A stretch of 64,000 bases of DNA from NCBI GenBank assembly GCA_020073165.1, contig JAIQFP010000008.1:186001-250000 (forward strand), read 5' to 3'. The translations under genes and the position numbers were made by a program. The DNA comes from Terriglobia bacterium. Lineage in GTDB: Bacteria; Acidobacteriota; Terriglobia; Terriglobales; Acidobacteriaceae. Position 1 is the first letter of the stretch. Each line of letters opens with the position of its first letter. The notes beneath the pieces were generated by a model, which did no database searches, had not been told where the DNA came from, and worked only from the letters and a program-made list of their open reading frames with translations. Below, one piece after another: positions 10,937 through 22,011 of the stretch.

Positions 10937-10979
10937 TTTCTCTCTAAACCTGCACGACCATCCCCTCAGCGCTGTGAAC

Positions 10980-11882
10980 TCACTGCTTCTCCAGTTTGCG
11001 GAAGGGATGTTCGAAGCTGAGGTACAAGAAGATTCCCTTTTCTCCCGCGCTGGGACCGACCCCAAGGGGCACGCCGATGCCGGGTACGATCTGCAAGCCG
11101 TTCTTAAAGTTGTAGGCCCAGCGGATGCCCGGGTTCAGATAAAGCGCATTCGACCACTCCGTTTTGTTGCGGGCCACCACAGCCTGCGAACTGAAAAAAA
11201 CTGTTTCCAGCATCACATTGAACCGGGGATGGACCAGCCAGATGAAGCTCTGGCCCAGGTTGTAGCCCGCGCTGGAGGCGCGGTCCCCAGAAGCGTCCTG
11301 GGCGTGAGGAACAAACGTGGCGCCGGCATTCCAGTGACTCACCAACTTCGGCACCAGGACCACGCTCAGTGGCAGATCGGTCTGCAGGCCGAAACCTCCA
11401 GCCCCGCGGCCTTGGGCAGAATCACCCGTCGGAAACATCACGCTCAGGCGGGGCGCGAAAGCCACACGGGCGTTTCCGTCTCCCACCAGCTGATAGCGAT
11501 AGTTGAGCAGAACATCGCCGATGCCCGCCCCGGAACCAGGGAATGCGCCGGCGTGCAGCGCGGCCAGTGTGTAGCTGAGCTGGTGGCGCGCATCCCCGGG
11601 CACCGGCCACTCCTGCGTGAAGGTGTAGGCCCAGTCTTTGCTGTTCCAGAAACGAGTAAAGCTATTGATGTGCTGTACCACGCCGAAGTTCTGGTTGTAG
11701 GCTTCTTCGACCAGGAAGCTGTTGTCCTGGATCCCCGGTTGGCTGGGAGCGGCGGTGGAGGCGTCTGGCTGGGCAACCGCACCAGCACACAGCAATACGC
11801 CCACGAGGATAAATCGAAATCCACCGCAGATGGATGCTTGCACGTGTGGCCTCGCCCAAGCCATTCTAGCGGAACGACGCAA
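10980..11882 (-). CDS. Outer-membrane beta-barrel protein, transporter-like
   Basis: 300 residues. The N-terminus contains a hydrophobic signal sequence (FRFILVGVLLCAGAVA/QPD); the true start may be the second ATG (MAWARPHVQ). The mature part is rich in alternating aromatic and hydrophobic strands (LLNYRYQLVG, RVAFAPRLSVMFPTGD, LNPGIRWAYNF), with a C-terminal strand LYLSFEHPF. This resembles the transporter/phenol-degradation MetA-like outer-membrane barrel group, but substrate cannot be inferred. It is convergent with murB. The assignment to a barrel is from composition and pattern, not from a catalytic motif. Confidence 0.68.
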   Translation of the reverse strand: MRRSARMAWARPHVQASICGGFRFILVGVLLCAGAVAQPDASTAAPSQPGIQDNSFLVEEAYNQNFGVVQHINSFTRFWNSKDWAYTFTQEWPVPGDARHQLSYTLAALHAGAFPGSGAGIGDVLLNYRYQLVGDGNARVAFAPRLSVMFPTGDSAQGRGAGGFGLQTDLPLSVVLVPKLVSHWNAGATFVPHAQDASGDRASSAGYNLGQSFIWLVHPRFNVMLETVFFSSQAVVARNKTEWSNALYLNPGIRWAYNFKNGLQIVPGIGVPLGVGPSAGEKGIFLYLSFEHPFRKLEKQ

Positions 11883-11981
11883 TCAGATATTGGTGGGGCG
11901 GTGCCACCCCGGGTTGCGATTCACGGAGCGTTACCTTATTGAGAGGCACTCCGTCCCGGCGCCAGCGGCAGCCGTCCCAGA

Positions 11982-12671
11982 TCATCTATCGGCCAGGTGC
12001 GCGGCTTCTTTAAAGATCTGTACCAACATTTTCCGCGTCAGTTTCCCGGTCTGGGTGTTCTGGTTCGAAGGATGGTAGGAAGCCAGCAGAATCCGGCCAT
12101 CCGGCATGTCGTACTTGACGCCGTGTCCGAAGCCGTAGGGTGCCTTGTTCGCAATCCGGCCCCGGCGCTTGAGGTAATTCAGATACGCATCGAAGCCGAT
12201 CCTGCCCAGGGCAACCACCACCCTCAGCTTCTTGAGGCCGTCGATTTCCCGCTCCAGATAAGGCGCGCAATTGGCCAGCTCGGCGGGCAGTGGCTTGTTC
12301 TGCGGAGGGGCGCACCGCGCCGCAGCGGTGATGTAGATATCCTCCAGCCTCAGTCCGTCATTGCGGTGGGTGGCATCGGGCTGATTGGCGAACCCGGTCT
12401 CATGCAGCACCGGATACATGAAGTTCCCCGACGCGTCCCCGGTAAACGGGCGTCCGGTGCGGTTGGAGCCATGCGCCCCGGGCGCGAGTGCCAGAACCAG
12501 CACGCGGGCATTGGGATCGCCGAACCCCGGCACTGGCTTTCCCCAGTATTCCCAGTCACGATAGGCCCGCCGCTTGTCGCGCGCGATCTGCTCCCGATAA
12601 GCCACCAGCCGCGGACACCGCGTACACGCGACCACTTCGCGGTTCAATTGCGTAAGCCAGTCGTTGGTCAT
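11982..12671 (-). CDS. Uracil-DNA glycosylase, family 5 (UDGb type)
   Basis: 229 residues. Removes uracil and other deaminated bases from DNA in base-excision repair. The [4Fe-4S] ligands are visible: CTRCPR near residues 16-21 and later cysteines at ARCAPP and ANCAPY. Motif I is ALAPGAHGSNRTGRPFTGD (alanine or glycine instead of the polar residue of classical UDG) and motif II is SYHPSNQNTQTG, both characteristic of UDGb. The neighbouring FMYPVLHETGF and VVALGRIGFDAYL also match. The ATG lies inside a heptanucleotide tandem repeat (12660-12687), so the first residues MTND are encoded by the repeat. Function by family is secure; exact substrate range is not. Confidence 0.92.
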   Translation of the reverse strand: MTNDWLTQLNREVVACTRCPRLVAYREQIARDKRRAYRDWEYWGKPVPGFGDPNARVLVLALAPGAHGSNRTGRPFTGDASGNFMYPVLHETGFANQPDATHRNDGLRLEDIYITAAARCAPPQNKPLPAELANCAPYLEREIDGLKKLRVVVALGRIGFDAYLNYLKRRGRIANKAPYGFGHGVKYDMPDGRILLASYHPSNQNTQTGKLTRKMLVQIFKEAAHLADR

Positions 12672-12687
12672 TGGTCGTTCGTCGTTT
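12660..12687. repeat. Heptanucleotide tandem repeat over the UDG start codon
   Basis: Four 7-nt units on the plus strand: GTCGTTG, GTCATTG, GTCGTTC, GTCGTTT. The second unit contains, on the minus strand, the ATG of the uracil-DNA glycosylase. A related array in inverted orientation is at 12784-12811, so the two could pair. Confidence 0.7.
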
Positions 12688-12783
12688 GGCTTTTTGCGGT
12701 TGGCGACTTGCCGGAAAAAGCATGAAGCGGATTAAGCTTAAGTTTACTCCCACTCATGGCCGCTCAGGCCGCGCCAGTTCAGC

Positions 12784-12811
12784 CAACGACCAATGACGAA
12801 CGACCAACGAC
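12784..12811. repeat. Heptanucleotide tandem repeat, inverted partner
   Basis: Four 7-nt units CAACGAC, CAATGAC, GAACGAC, CAACGAC, upstream of tig. It is roughly the reverse complement of the array at 12660-12687, with 96 bp between them. Confidence 0.7.
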
Positions 12812-12930
12812 TGTCCTACCCCCTCCCCCGTTTGACGTTGCTCTCCCTCTGTCTTTACACTCAAAGCTGGTGCTGTGCGGATTCGGCCTTGTTCTCTCCT
12901 GAATCCCGCCCGGACCGCGAAAGACAAAAC

Positions 12931-14199
12931 GTGAGCCCCACCGAAACCAATGCCAGCACGAAGCGGGAGATCCAGGTCGAGATTCCGGCCGCGGAAGTGG
13001 CCCGCGAAACCGAGACCCTGATCGAGAAATATCGCAAGGTGGCCCGCCTGCCCGGCTTCCGCCGCGGGCACGTGCCCGCGTCCATCATCAAGCAGCGTTT
13101 CGCCGAAGACATCAAGACCGATGTCGTGGATGCTCTAGTCCCGCGATACTTCCGCCAGGAAGCTGACAAGCTGCACCTGACTCCAGTCTCTCAGCCCCGC
13201 GTCACCGATCTGCACGTGCACGACGGGGAGCCCTTGCGCTTCAAGGCCAGCTTCGAGGTGTTACCGGAGATCAAAGCCGAAGGCTACAAGGAGCTGCGCG
13301 CCGACAAGCCCAGCGTTGCGGTTACCGACGAAGAGGTAGCCGAATCCCTGAACAGCCTGCGCGAGCAGCACGCGACCTTTTCTTCCATCGAAGGCCGCGC
13401 GCTGGCCGACGGTGATTTTGCCCAAGTCTCCCTCGACGGTCAGCCCAAAGATGGCGAAGGCAAACCGGTCCACATGGATGAGATCCTGGTCGAGATCGCA
13501 GGCAAGAACACCATGACAGAGTTCACCGAAAACCTGCGCGGCGCCGTCGCTGGCGACCAGCGCACTTTCGAGGTGACCTATCCTCAAGACTCGTCGGACA
13601 AGCGCCTTGCGGGCAAGAGCTTCACCTACAACGTGAAGGTTCACGCGCTGAAGCAAAAAGCCCTTCCCGAGTTGAATGATCAATTCGCCAAGGAACTGGG
13701 CGAGTTCGCCAACTTGGATGAGGTCAAGCAGCGCATTCGCGAGGGCATGGAGGCTGAGCGCAAGCATGCCGCCGAGCACGAGGCCAAGGACAAGCTGGTT
13801 GCCGAGCTCGTCAAGCGCAACGACTTTGAAGTGCCCGAAGCCCTGGTCGAAAGGCAGATCGACATCCGGCTGGAGCGTGGTCTGCGCGCCCTGGCCGCCC
13901 AAGGCATGCGCCCCGAAGATCTCAAGAAAATGGATTTGAACCGGCTGCGCGTAGGACAGCACGAGCAGGCGGTGCAGGAAGTCAAGGCGTCGCTGTTGCT
14001 GGAAAAAATCGCCGAGGAGGAAAAGATCGAGGTCAGCGATACGGAGATTGATCGGGAGATCGAGGCCCTCGCCAAGCAGTCAAAACAGACGCCCGAAGCC
14101 ATCCGGGCTCGTTTGACACGGGATGGAGCGCTCGATAGAATTCGGTCAAGAATCCGCAGCGAGAAGACCCTCGATTTTCTGTATCACCAGTCCGCGTGA
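12931..14199 (+). CDS. tig: Trigger factor, ribosome-associated chaperone/prolyl isomerase
   Basis: 422 residues from GTG 12931. An in-frame extension to 12793 exists but its residues are low-complexity and partly encoded by the heptamer repeat, so the GTG is preferred. It binds ribosomal protein L23 at the exit tunnel; the docking signature GFRRGHVP is at residues 42-49. An FKBP-type PPIase domain follows (LADGDFAQVSLDG to KSFTYNVKVHALKQKALPELND). The helical C-terminal chaperone arms carry the usual charged heptads (EEEKIEVSDTEIDREIEALAKQ). Located directly before clpP and clpX, the common arrangement. Confidence 0.96.
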   Translation: MSPTETNASTKREIQVEIPAAEVARETETLIEKYRKVARLPGFRRGHVPASIIKQRFAEDIKTDVVDALVPRYFRQEADKLHLTPVSQPRVTDLHVHDGEPLRFKASFEVLPEIKAEGYKELRADKPSVAVTDEEVAESLNSLREQHATFSSIEGRALADGDFAQVSLDGQPKDGEGKPVHMDEILVEIAGKNTMTEFTENLRGAVAGDQRTFEVTYPQDSSDKRLAGKSFTYNVKVHALKQKALPELNDQFAKELGEFANLDEVKQRIREGMEAERKHAAEHEAKDKLVAELVKRNDFEVPEALVERQIDIRLERGLRALAAQGMRPEDLKKMDLNRLRVGQHEQAVQEVKASLLLEKIAEEEKIEVSDTEIDREIEALAKQSKQTPEAIRARLTRDGALDRIRSRIRSEKTLDFLYHQSA

Positions 14200-14250
14200 T
14201 GCGGACCATTTCGATCCTCCCCCATCGGTTCTAAGCTAGTTGGGGCAGGA

Positions 14251-14868
14251 GTGTGGAAGGTGCATGTGAAAGAACCACAGATGATGCTGGTACCCATGGT
14301 CATCGAGCAGACCGGGCGGGGAGAACGCGCCTACGACATCTACTCCCGGCTGCTGCGGGACAACATTATTTTCATCGGCACGCCGATTGACGACAATATC
14401 GCCAACCTGGTGATCGCGCAGATGCTGTTTCTGGCTCAGGAAGATCCGGAGAAAGACATCCAGCTTTACATCAACTCTCCGGGCGGTTCCATTACCGCCG
14501 GCATGGCCATCTACGACACTATGCAATACGTAAAGAATGATGTGACCACCATTTGCATCGGCCAGGCCGCCAGTATGGCGGCGCTTTTGCTGGCCGCGGG
14601 AGAGTCCAAGAAACGATTGGCCCTGCCCAATTCCCGCATCCTCATTCACCAGCCCTCCATGGGCGGCCTTTCCGGTCAGGCCACCGACATCGACATCCAT
14701 GCCCGCGAAATCTTGAGGATGCGGGAGATTACCAACCAGTTACTTGCGAAACATAGCGGTCAGAAGCTGGAAAAGGTAGAAAAGGATGTGGAGCGGGACT
14801 TCATCATGAACGCCCAGCAGGCTAAGGAATACGGAATCATAGACGATATCATCTATAAGACGAGATAA
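14251..14868 (+). CDS. clpP: ATP-dependent Clp protease proteolytic subunit
   Basis: Serine peptidase that forms the double heptameric ClpP chamber and works with ClpX, encoded next. 205 residues from GTG 14251. GTG 14266 (five codons later, with GGAAGG five bases upstream) or ATG 14281 are equally possible starts; all precede the conserved [23 protein letters not shown]. Catalytic triad numbered from 14251: Ser108 in GQAASMAA, His133 in LIHQPSMGG, Asp183 in [22 protein letters not shown] is the oligomerisation and oxyanion region. The gap to tig is about 50-65 bp, so co-transcription is likely. Confidence 0.97.
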   Translation: MWKVHVKEPQMMLVPMVIEQTGRGERAYDIYSRLLRDNIIFIGTPIDDNIANLVIAQMLFLAQEDPEKDIQLYINSPGGSITAGMAIYDTMQYVKNDVTTICIGQAASMAALLLAAGESKKRLALPNSRILIHQPSMGGLSGQATDIDIHAREILRMREITNQLLAKHSGQKLEKVEKDVERDFIMNAQQAKEYGIIDDIIYKTR

Positions 14869-14875
14869 AGGGTAT

Positions 14876-14894
14876 GATCGGCCTTTCGCCGATC
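14876..14894. terminator. Hairpin between clpP and clpX
   Basis: GATCGGC, loop CTTTC, GCCGATC, followed by ACTTTCC. The stem is stable but the T-tract is poor, so this may be an attenuator or RNA-processing site rather than a full terminator. Confidence 0.35.
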
Positions 14895-14988
14895 ACTTTC
14901 CTGCGGTCGCGGCGAAAAACCATTTCCTCCGCTGACCCGGGATGATCTGGAACCGGGGGAAACCGGGCTGGACAAGGAGCTAAGCCGA

Positions 14989-16266
14989 GTGAAAAGCCGG
15001 AGCGGCACCGAAGAGATTTTACGCTGTTCGTTCTGCCACAAGTCGCAGGACGCGGTGGCCAAGCTTATTTCATCCCCCAGCGATTATCCTCGCGCCTATA
15101 TTTGCGATGAGTGCGTCGCGGTCTGCAACTCCATTCTGGAGGATGACCGCGCCGCCACACCGCCGACCACGACTCCTAACCAGCTCCCCAAACCGCAGGA
15201 AGTAAAAACCTTCCTCGACGAGTACGTGATCGGGCAGGAACAGACCAAGAAGAAGCTGGCAGTCGCGGTTTACAACCACTACAAGCGCATCTACATGAAC
15301 CGGCAGCGCACCGGGGACGGCATCGAGCTCACCAAGTCGAACATCATGCTCATCGGCCCCACCGGCACGGGCAAGACCCTGCTGGCCCAGACCCTGGCGC
15401 GCATGCTGGACGTCCCTTTCGCCATCGTGGACGCCACCACCCTCACCGAAGCCGGTTACGTCGGCGAGGACGTGGAGAACATCATCCTCAAGCTGCTGCA
15501 AGCGGCCGACGGCGACGTGGGACGCACCCAGACCGGCATCATCTATATCGACGAAGTGGACAAGATCGGGCGCAAGGACGAGAACCCGTCCATCACCCGC
15601 GATGTTTCCGGCGAAGGCGTGCAGCAAGCCCTTTTGAAAATTCTTGAAGGCACCATCGCCAACGTGCCTCCCCAAGGCGGCCGCAAGCACCCTCACCAGG
15701 AGTTCACTCCGGTCGATACGACCAACATTCTCTTCATCTGCGGTGGGGCCTTCGTCGGCCTGGAGAAGATCATCGGGCGCCGCGTGGGCAAGAAGTCTCT
15801 CGGCTTCAAAGTGGGCGAAGAAAGCGAAAAGGAAGAAACCGCCACCAACCGCAAGCGCAGCTTTGAACTATTAAGCGACGTTCAGCCTGAAGATCTCATC
15901 AAATTTGGGTTGATCCCTGAATTTGTCGGTCGTTTGCCCGTGGTGGGCGTTCTGGAAGACCTGGACGAGTTCGCCCTGATCGAGATCCTTACCCGTCCCA
16001 AGAACGCTATAGTCAAACAGTATCAGCGCCTGTTTGAATTCGAGAATGTGCGCCTGAAGTTCAATGACGAGGCGCTGCGGGCGATTGCCCGTCAGGCCAT
16101 GGCCCGCAAAGTGGGTGCTCGCGGCCTGCGCATGATTCTGGAAGAACTGATGCTCGACTTGATGTACCATTTGCCCAGCCAGAAGAAGGTGAAGGAATTC
16201 GAGGTCACGCGGGAGATGGTCGAGAAGAAAGCCGTTTCGCTGGCCATGATGGAGAAGGCCGGCTAG
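14989..16266 (+). CDS. clpX: ATP-dependent Clp protease ATPase subunit ClpX
   Basis: AAA+ unfoldase that feeds substrates to ClpP. 425 residues from GTG, with AAGGAG 9 nt upstream. The N-terminal zinc-binding domain has C13-x2-C16 and C39-x2-C42. Walker A is GPTGTGKT at 123-130; the pore and family signatures follow as [11 protein letters not shown], the Walker [29 protein letters not shown], and the ClpP-binding loop region IIGRR. Arginine sensors lie in [12 protein letters not shown] and [10 protein letters not shown]. It sits 120 bp after clpP, a conserved pairing. Confidence 0.98.
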   Translation: MKSRSGTEEILRCSFCHKSQDAVAKLISSPSDYPRAYICDECVAVCNSILEDDRAATPPTTTPNQLPKPQEVKTFLDEYVIGQEQTKKKLAVAVYNHYKRIYMNRQRTGDGIELTKSNIMLIGPTGTGKTLLAQTLARMLDVPFAIVDATTLTEAGYVGEDVENIILKLLQAADGDVGRTQTGIIYIDEVDKIGRKDENPSITRDVSGEGVQQALLKILEGTIANVPPQGGRKHPHQEFTPVDTTNILFICGGAFVGLEKIIGRRVGKKSLGFKVGEESEKEETATNRKRSFELLSDVQPEDLIKFGLIPEFVGRLPVVGVLEDLDEFALIEILTRPKNAIVKQYQRLFEFENVRLKFNDEALRAIARQAMARKVGARGLRMILEELMLDLMYHLPSQKKVKEFEVTREMVEKKAVSLAMMEKAG

Positions 16267-16276
16267 CAACCTGTAG

Positions 16277-16296
16277 AGACGCAGCTTGCTGCGTCT
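16277..16296. repeat. Dispersed 20-bp palindrome, copy 2
   Basis: Identical to the element at 9781-9800 and also preceded by CCTGTAG. It lies 10 bp after the clpX stop and before lon, where it could form a hairpin in the clpX-lon transcript. Confidence 0.7.
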
Positions 16297-16370
16297 GCCT
16301 CTGTGCCCTCCCTGCGAGACCCGGCAAGCGTCTCTCAGAGAGAAGAAAGAAAATTTAGTCGGGAGTAATA

Positions 16371-18773
<2,403 letters not shown>

Positions 18774-18793
18774 TCCAGACTCTAGGCTTTCAG

Positions 18794-18822
18794 AAGGCCC
18801 GCGAACGCGGGCCTTTTATTTT
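18794..18822 (+). terminator. Rho-independent terminator after lon
   Basis: GGCCCGC, loop GAAC, GCGGGCC, then TTTTATTTT. Strong stem followed by a U-tract 20 bp after the lon stop. Confidence 0.88.
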
Positions 18823-18829
18823 CCTGCAG

Positions 18830-18849
18830 AGGCGCAGCTTGATGCGCCT
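18830..18849. repeat. Dispersed 20-bp palindrome, degenerate copy
   Basis: AGGCGCAGCTTGATGCGCCT, the same layout as 9781-9800 with the base changes mostly compensated in both arms; the AG/CT ends and the GCAGCTTG core are shared. Confidence 0.55.
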
Positions 18850-18986
18850 CGGACTGCCGAAAAACCTGGGTTCGTATCAGGGCATCGCTTCAGCGATGCC
18901 ACAGCTCCCCCGAATCTCTGCGCCTTTAGGCGCTGCGCTCCGCGCCAGCCTGTCGGACGGTCTAGAATAAGTTTGGAAGGTGCCTC

Positions 18987-19220
18987 ATGCAACCGGATGC
19001 CGCGTCGCGCCAGCCCAGAATGTCCTTCAAAGGCTCTGCGGGCTTGATCGTCGCCGTAGCCGTGGTAGTGATCCTCCTGATCATGTTGCCCGCCTACCGC
19101 TGGTTCTTCCTCATCAGTGTAGGTATTGGCGTCGTGGTGGCCGGCATCCTCTACCTGTGGCGAAAATACCGGCCGATCCGGGAAGAAGATGTCGAACACA
19201 AACGCCCACTCGGTCTCTGA
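18987..19220 (+). CDS. Small two-helix membrane protein of unknown function
   Basis: 77 residues. ATG 18987 is preceded by GGAAGG at a good distance. Two predicted transmembrane helices, about residues 18-35 (GLIVAVAVVVILLIMLPA) and 39-57 (FFLISVGIGVVVAGILYLW), with a basic then acidic C-terminal tail (RKYRPIREEDVEHKRPLGL). I recognise no family. It lies between lon and engB, 46 bp before engB, on the same strand, so it could be co-transcribed with engB. The good ribosome-binding site and membrane topology support a real gene. Confidence 0.75.
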   Translation: MQPDAASRQPRMSFKGSAGLIVAVAVVVILLIMLPAYRWFFLISVGIGVVVAGILYLWRKYRPIREEDVEHKRPLGL

Positions 19221-19266
19221 AGAACTGCCCCGTGCCCTTCGTGTCCTCTGTGGTTAAACTGGTCCT

Positions 19267-19866
19267 ATGCGAGTCATAGCCCGATTCATGATGTCGGCCA
19301 GCGATGCCAGCCACTTCCCCGCGCCCGCCTTGCCCGAGGTCGCCTTCCTAGGCCGGTCGAACGTGGGCAAGTCCAGCGTGATTAACTCGCTGCTCGGATC
19401 CAAGGTTGCCAAGACCAGCTCTACCCCCGGCCGCACGCGCTCCATCAATTTCTTCGAAGTTCGCTGGCCGGGAAAGCCGCAGCCGGAATTGATCTTTACC
19501 GACCTGCCGGGGTACGGCTACGCCCGGGTTTCCCGCGAGGTCTTGCAGCAGTGGCCTAGCTTCATCGACCCTTATCTCAAGGGTCGTTCCTGCCTGGCGC
19601 TCTGTCTGGCGCTGGTAGATGTGAACGTGCCCCCACAGGAGAGTGACCAGCAGCTACTGGAGTTCCTGAGCGCCAGCGGGCGCCCGTTCGTCATCGTGGC
19701 CACCAAGAGTGACCGCCTCTCAGGCAACCAGTTGCGCAACTCCCTGCAAGCTCTGTCCCAGAAGTTCCCTCAGATCTGCATCGTTCCCTTCTCCGCTCGA
19801 ACCGGCACCGGGCGAGACGAACTGTGGCAGCAGATTCGGGCCGCCGTGGAGAGCCATGCTGCTTAG
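19267..19866 (+). CDS. engB: Ribosome biogenesis GTPase EngB/YsxC
   Basis: 199 residues, typical for the TrmE-Era-EngA-EngB-like GTPase that helps assemble the 50S subunit. G1 is GRSNVGKSS, the G2 region is SSTPGRTRSINFF, G3 is DLPGYGYA, G4 is TKSD and G5 FSARTG. N-terminal PAPALPEVAFLGRSN is diagnostic. Cytoplasmic. The location after lon is a frequent arrangement (lon-engB in many bacteria). Confidence 0.97.
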   Translation: MRVIARFMMSASDASHFPAPALPEVAFLGRSNVGKSSVINSLLGSKVAKTSSTPGRTRSINFFEVRWPGKPQPELIFTDLPGYGYARVSREVLQQWPSFIDPYLKGRSCLALCLALVDVNVPPQESDQQLLEFLSASGRPFVIVATKSDRLSGNQLRNSLQALSQKFPQICIVPFSARTGTGRDELWQQIRAAVESHAA

Positions 19867-20022
19867 ACCCGCCCGCATTTTGTCCCAAAATGGGAATTTG
19901 TCACCCTTCCGTAATCCCAAACCCCACCTGTGTCACTCCGGGTCAGAGCAAAACGACCGTAGGATTTAGGGTAGAGGGCAAGTATTGGTCTTCACTCCAT
20001 AGAGTGGAGAGGGGGGCAGGTT

Positions 20023-20709
20023 ATGGCCAACCGCGAGACCATCCCCAACGTCCTTGTCGGCGTGGCGCAGTACAATCCGGGAGGAGACGGCGGCGACCCG
20101 TCTCAGCCCAGCAACGCGGATTACCTCCGCGCCCTGAAACGAGCGCAGGAGAAACCGGCGTCTGCCGGCACGGCGCTCCCTTCCCCCGCCGCCCCCCAGC
20201 AGACTCCCTACCCCCACCTCGATCGCCGTCGCAACCCGCGCTACAAGTGCGAAGGCAGCGCCGAGTTCCGCACCGAAGGCAGCGACATACGCACTTGGGC
20301 TACGATCACCGACCTCAGCCGCAGCGGCTGCTACGTGGAAATGCAGGCCACTTCCCCGGTGGACACTCCGGTCAACATGGTGATCGAGGTCAAGGGAATC
20401 CGCGCGCAAGTGAAGGGCACCGTGCGCATCTCCTACCCGTTTCTGGGCATGGGCATTGGCTTCACCGAGATCTCGGCCCACGACCGCGCCCAATTGGACG
20501 AGATTCTGCTTCGCCTAGCCAGCAGCCTCTCCGCGCCGGTACATCCTCCCGACCCCAAGCCGGCAACTCCGGTGGCCCTCGACCTGTCCACCGTCAACGC
20601 CGCCGCTACATTGGACGCCGTGGCCCGGTTCTTCCAGGCCCACGCCACCCTCACGCGCGATCAGTTCACCGAACTGATCCAGCGGGACGGCTCCAAACCC
20701 CGCCCCTGA
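20023..20709 (+). CDS. PilZ-domain protein
   Basis: 228 residues. Residues 1-65 are a Pro/Ala-rich low-complexity leader. The PilZ domain spans about 66-168 with the cyclic-di-GMP binding RxxxR in RRRNPRY (68-74) and the DxSxxG motif as DLSRSG (97-102), followed by VKGTVRISYPFLGMGIGF. A C-terminal helical tail (AATLDAVARFFQAHATLTRDQFTELIQ) has no known domain. Predicted cytoplasmic c-di-GMP receptor; the output is unknown. ATG 20023 has a GGGGGG-type purine stretch upstream (GAGGGGGGCAGGTT). It is one of four PilZ proteins in the window. Confidence 0.85.
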   Translation: MANRETIPNVLVGVAQYNPGGDGGDPSQPSNADYLRALKRAQEKPASAGTALPSPAAPQQTPYPHLDRRRNPRYKCEGSAEFRTEGSDIRTWATITDLSRSGCYVEMQATSPVDTPVNMVIEVKGIRAQVKGTVRISYPFLGMGIGFTEISAHDRAQLDEILLRLASSLSAPVHPPDPKPATPVALDLSTVNAAATLDAVARFFQAHATLTRDQFTELIQRDGSKPRP

Positions 20710-20771
20710 CGCCGCTTCCCAGGTGCTGCCGCCCGGTGTAGACTTGTCTCAGTCACCCCCGGAGGTGCCCT

Positions 20772-21092
20772 GTGAAACGCCTCCTGTCCGCCTTTCTCAT
20801 CGTTTCCCTGCTGCTCCTGTGCTCCAGCTGTGGGAATGTCTTCGTCCGCGGGGCCATTCGAACCAACTTCTCCACCATCAGCGGTTTCGTCAGCATCGTG
20901 CAACTCACGACGGTGATTGACGGGAACGGATCGGTGCTGGTCACGTTTGTCACCTTCCTCCAGCAAGGCACGTCTACCACGATGGGCTTCTGCGGAGATC
21001 AGACCAGCCAGTTTCCGCTCAACCAGATGGTGACCACCAACTTCAACCCGGGACAACCGTGTGCCACCATTATCGTGGTAATCATTCTCTGA
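20772..21092 (+). CDS. Small secreted protein, possible lipoprotein
   Basis: 106 residues; GTG start with GGAGG upstream. The N-terminus is a signal sequence ending LLLLCSSC with Cys20 as a possible lipidation site, although the residues before it are not an ideal lipobox. The mature part is short, with alternating hydrophobic strands (TNFSTISGFVSIVQLTTVI) and two cysteines (TMGFCGD, GQPCAT) that could form a disulfide. No recognised family. Located 62 bp after the PilZ gene on the same strand. Confidence 0.65.
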   Translation: MKRLLSAFLIVSLLLLCSSCGNVFVRGAIRTNFSTISGFVSIVQLTTVIDGNGSVLVTFVTFLQQGTSTTMGFCGDQTSQFPLNQMVTTNFNPGQPCATIIVVIIL

Positions 21093-21125
21093 ACCGGTCG
21101 CACCTTACCCCGCTCACTCGCGGCG

Positions 21126-21371
21126 CTAGTCCAGTTTCGGCACCGCTGACATCTCCTCCAGCCACAGTTCCACACCCGCCCGCTGCATGCCGTTCATCAT
21201 GTCCTGCACATCCTGCATGGGCATGACGATGTGCAGCTCCAGGATGGAGACATTCCCATGCTCCAACACGTACATGGCTGCGTCGGCCAGAAATATGCGG
21301 TTCTCTCCCGAGAAATACCCGTCGCCTGCATCTCCGTCGAAACTGATCCGGACCTTCCCCTTGGTGTTCAT
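21126..21371 (-). CDS. Small protein of unknown function
   Basis: 81 residues from ATG 21371, which has AGAGGAAA just upstream; a longer in-frame reading to 21536 adds residues without similarity to a protein start. The sequence MNTKGKVRISFDGDAGDGYF to PKLD is soluble and acidic, with a methionine-rich middle (VMPMQDVQDMMNGMQRAGVELWLEEM). No motif I can name. It runs opposite to the preceding lipoprotein-like gene. Confidence 0.5.
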   Translation of the reverse strand: MNTKGKVRISFDGDAGDGYFSGENRIFLADAAMYVLEHGNVSILELHIVMPMQDVQDMMNGMQRAGVELWLEEMSAVPKLD

Positions 21372-21510
21372 GGTTTCCTCTCGATCTGGTAATTGACAAT
21401 GCAAACACTGCTCCGGACACGGTCCATGGGCATGGCGAATTAGCATCGCACCCAGGCGGATGCCGGAGTTGCCTGCCTCACACGCGCAAGGCAAGCTTGC
21501 AGAGAGGTTG

Positions 21511-21804
21511 TCAGTAGGAAGGTGGTGGCCGGACAAACTGCGAAAAGTCTTCCACCCGCGGCCGGTGCCAGCGCCGGCGCGATGGCGGGAAAAAGCAAAT
21601 CAGTCCCAGCGTGAAGCCCCAGAGAGCGACCGACGATACCCGCAGGTCGGGGGCATCCGCAAAGCTGGGCGCGCTACTGCCCGAATTGACGCGGGAAAGC
21701 GAGTGGCGCAGATGGTGAGGCAGCGCCGGGAAAGGCCGCGTTCCCGCCGCCACCAGCAGGCCTGCCAAGGCAACAATCAGAAGCAGTTGAAAGACGCGCC
21801 GCAA
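21511..21804 (-). CDS. Possible small membrane protein
   Basis: About 97-99 residues. The start is uncertain: GTG 21810 abuts the GAGGA, while TTG 21804 has GAGGAG at a normal distance. A hydrophobic N-terminal helix (VFQLLLIVALAGLLVAAG) and a second one (SSVALWGFTLGLICFF) are predicted, ending in an Arg-rich tail. No family recognised. It would end upstream of the 81-residue gene on the same strand. Coding status is uncertain. Confidence 0.35.
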   Translation of the reverse strand: MRRVFQLLLIVALAGLLVAAGTRPFPALPHHLRHSLSRVNSGSSAPSFADAPDLRVSSVALWGFTLGLICFFPPSRRRWHRPRVEDFSQFVRPPPSY

Positions 21805-21923
21805 GGCCACTCCTCGTGACTAGGATGCTACCCGAAGATCCGGGGTTACGGAAAAAATAAATCATCACGATCCCCGGCCCGGCCCCGACCGTGGCGCGAT
21901 TTGCCCGACCCGCCCCCGCCGCC

Positions 21924-21960
21924 GTCATCCCCAAGCCCCGCGCTTTCTCCCGCGGGGCGG
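21924..21960. repeat. Dispersed GC-rich palindrome, copy 2
   Basis: GTCATCCCcAAGCCCCGCGC followed by TTTCTCCcGCGGGGC, differing from 1261-1298 at few positions. It lies just upstream of the epimerase gene. Confidence 0.6.
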
Positions 21961-22011
21961 CAAGCCAGTGACGCCGCGCCTGCACCTGAAATCCATTATG
22001 ATGAGGAGCTT

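Noticed and set aside
10974-11942. 322-residue plus-strand frame opposite the outer-membrane barrel gene
   Set aside because: The minus strand has a signal peptide and beta-strand pattern; the plus-strand product does not.
12793-12930. N-terminal extension of trigger factor
   Set aside because: Would be encoded partly by the heptamer array and does not look like any trigger factor; GTG 12931 fits the family.
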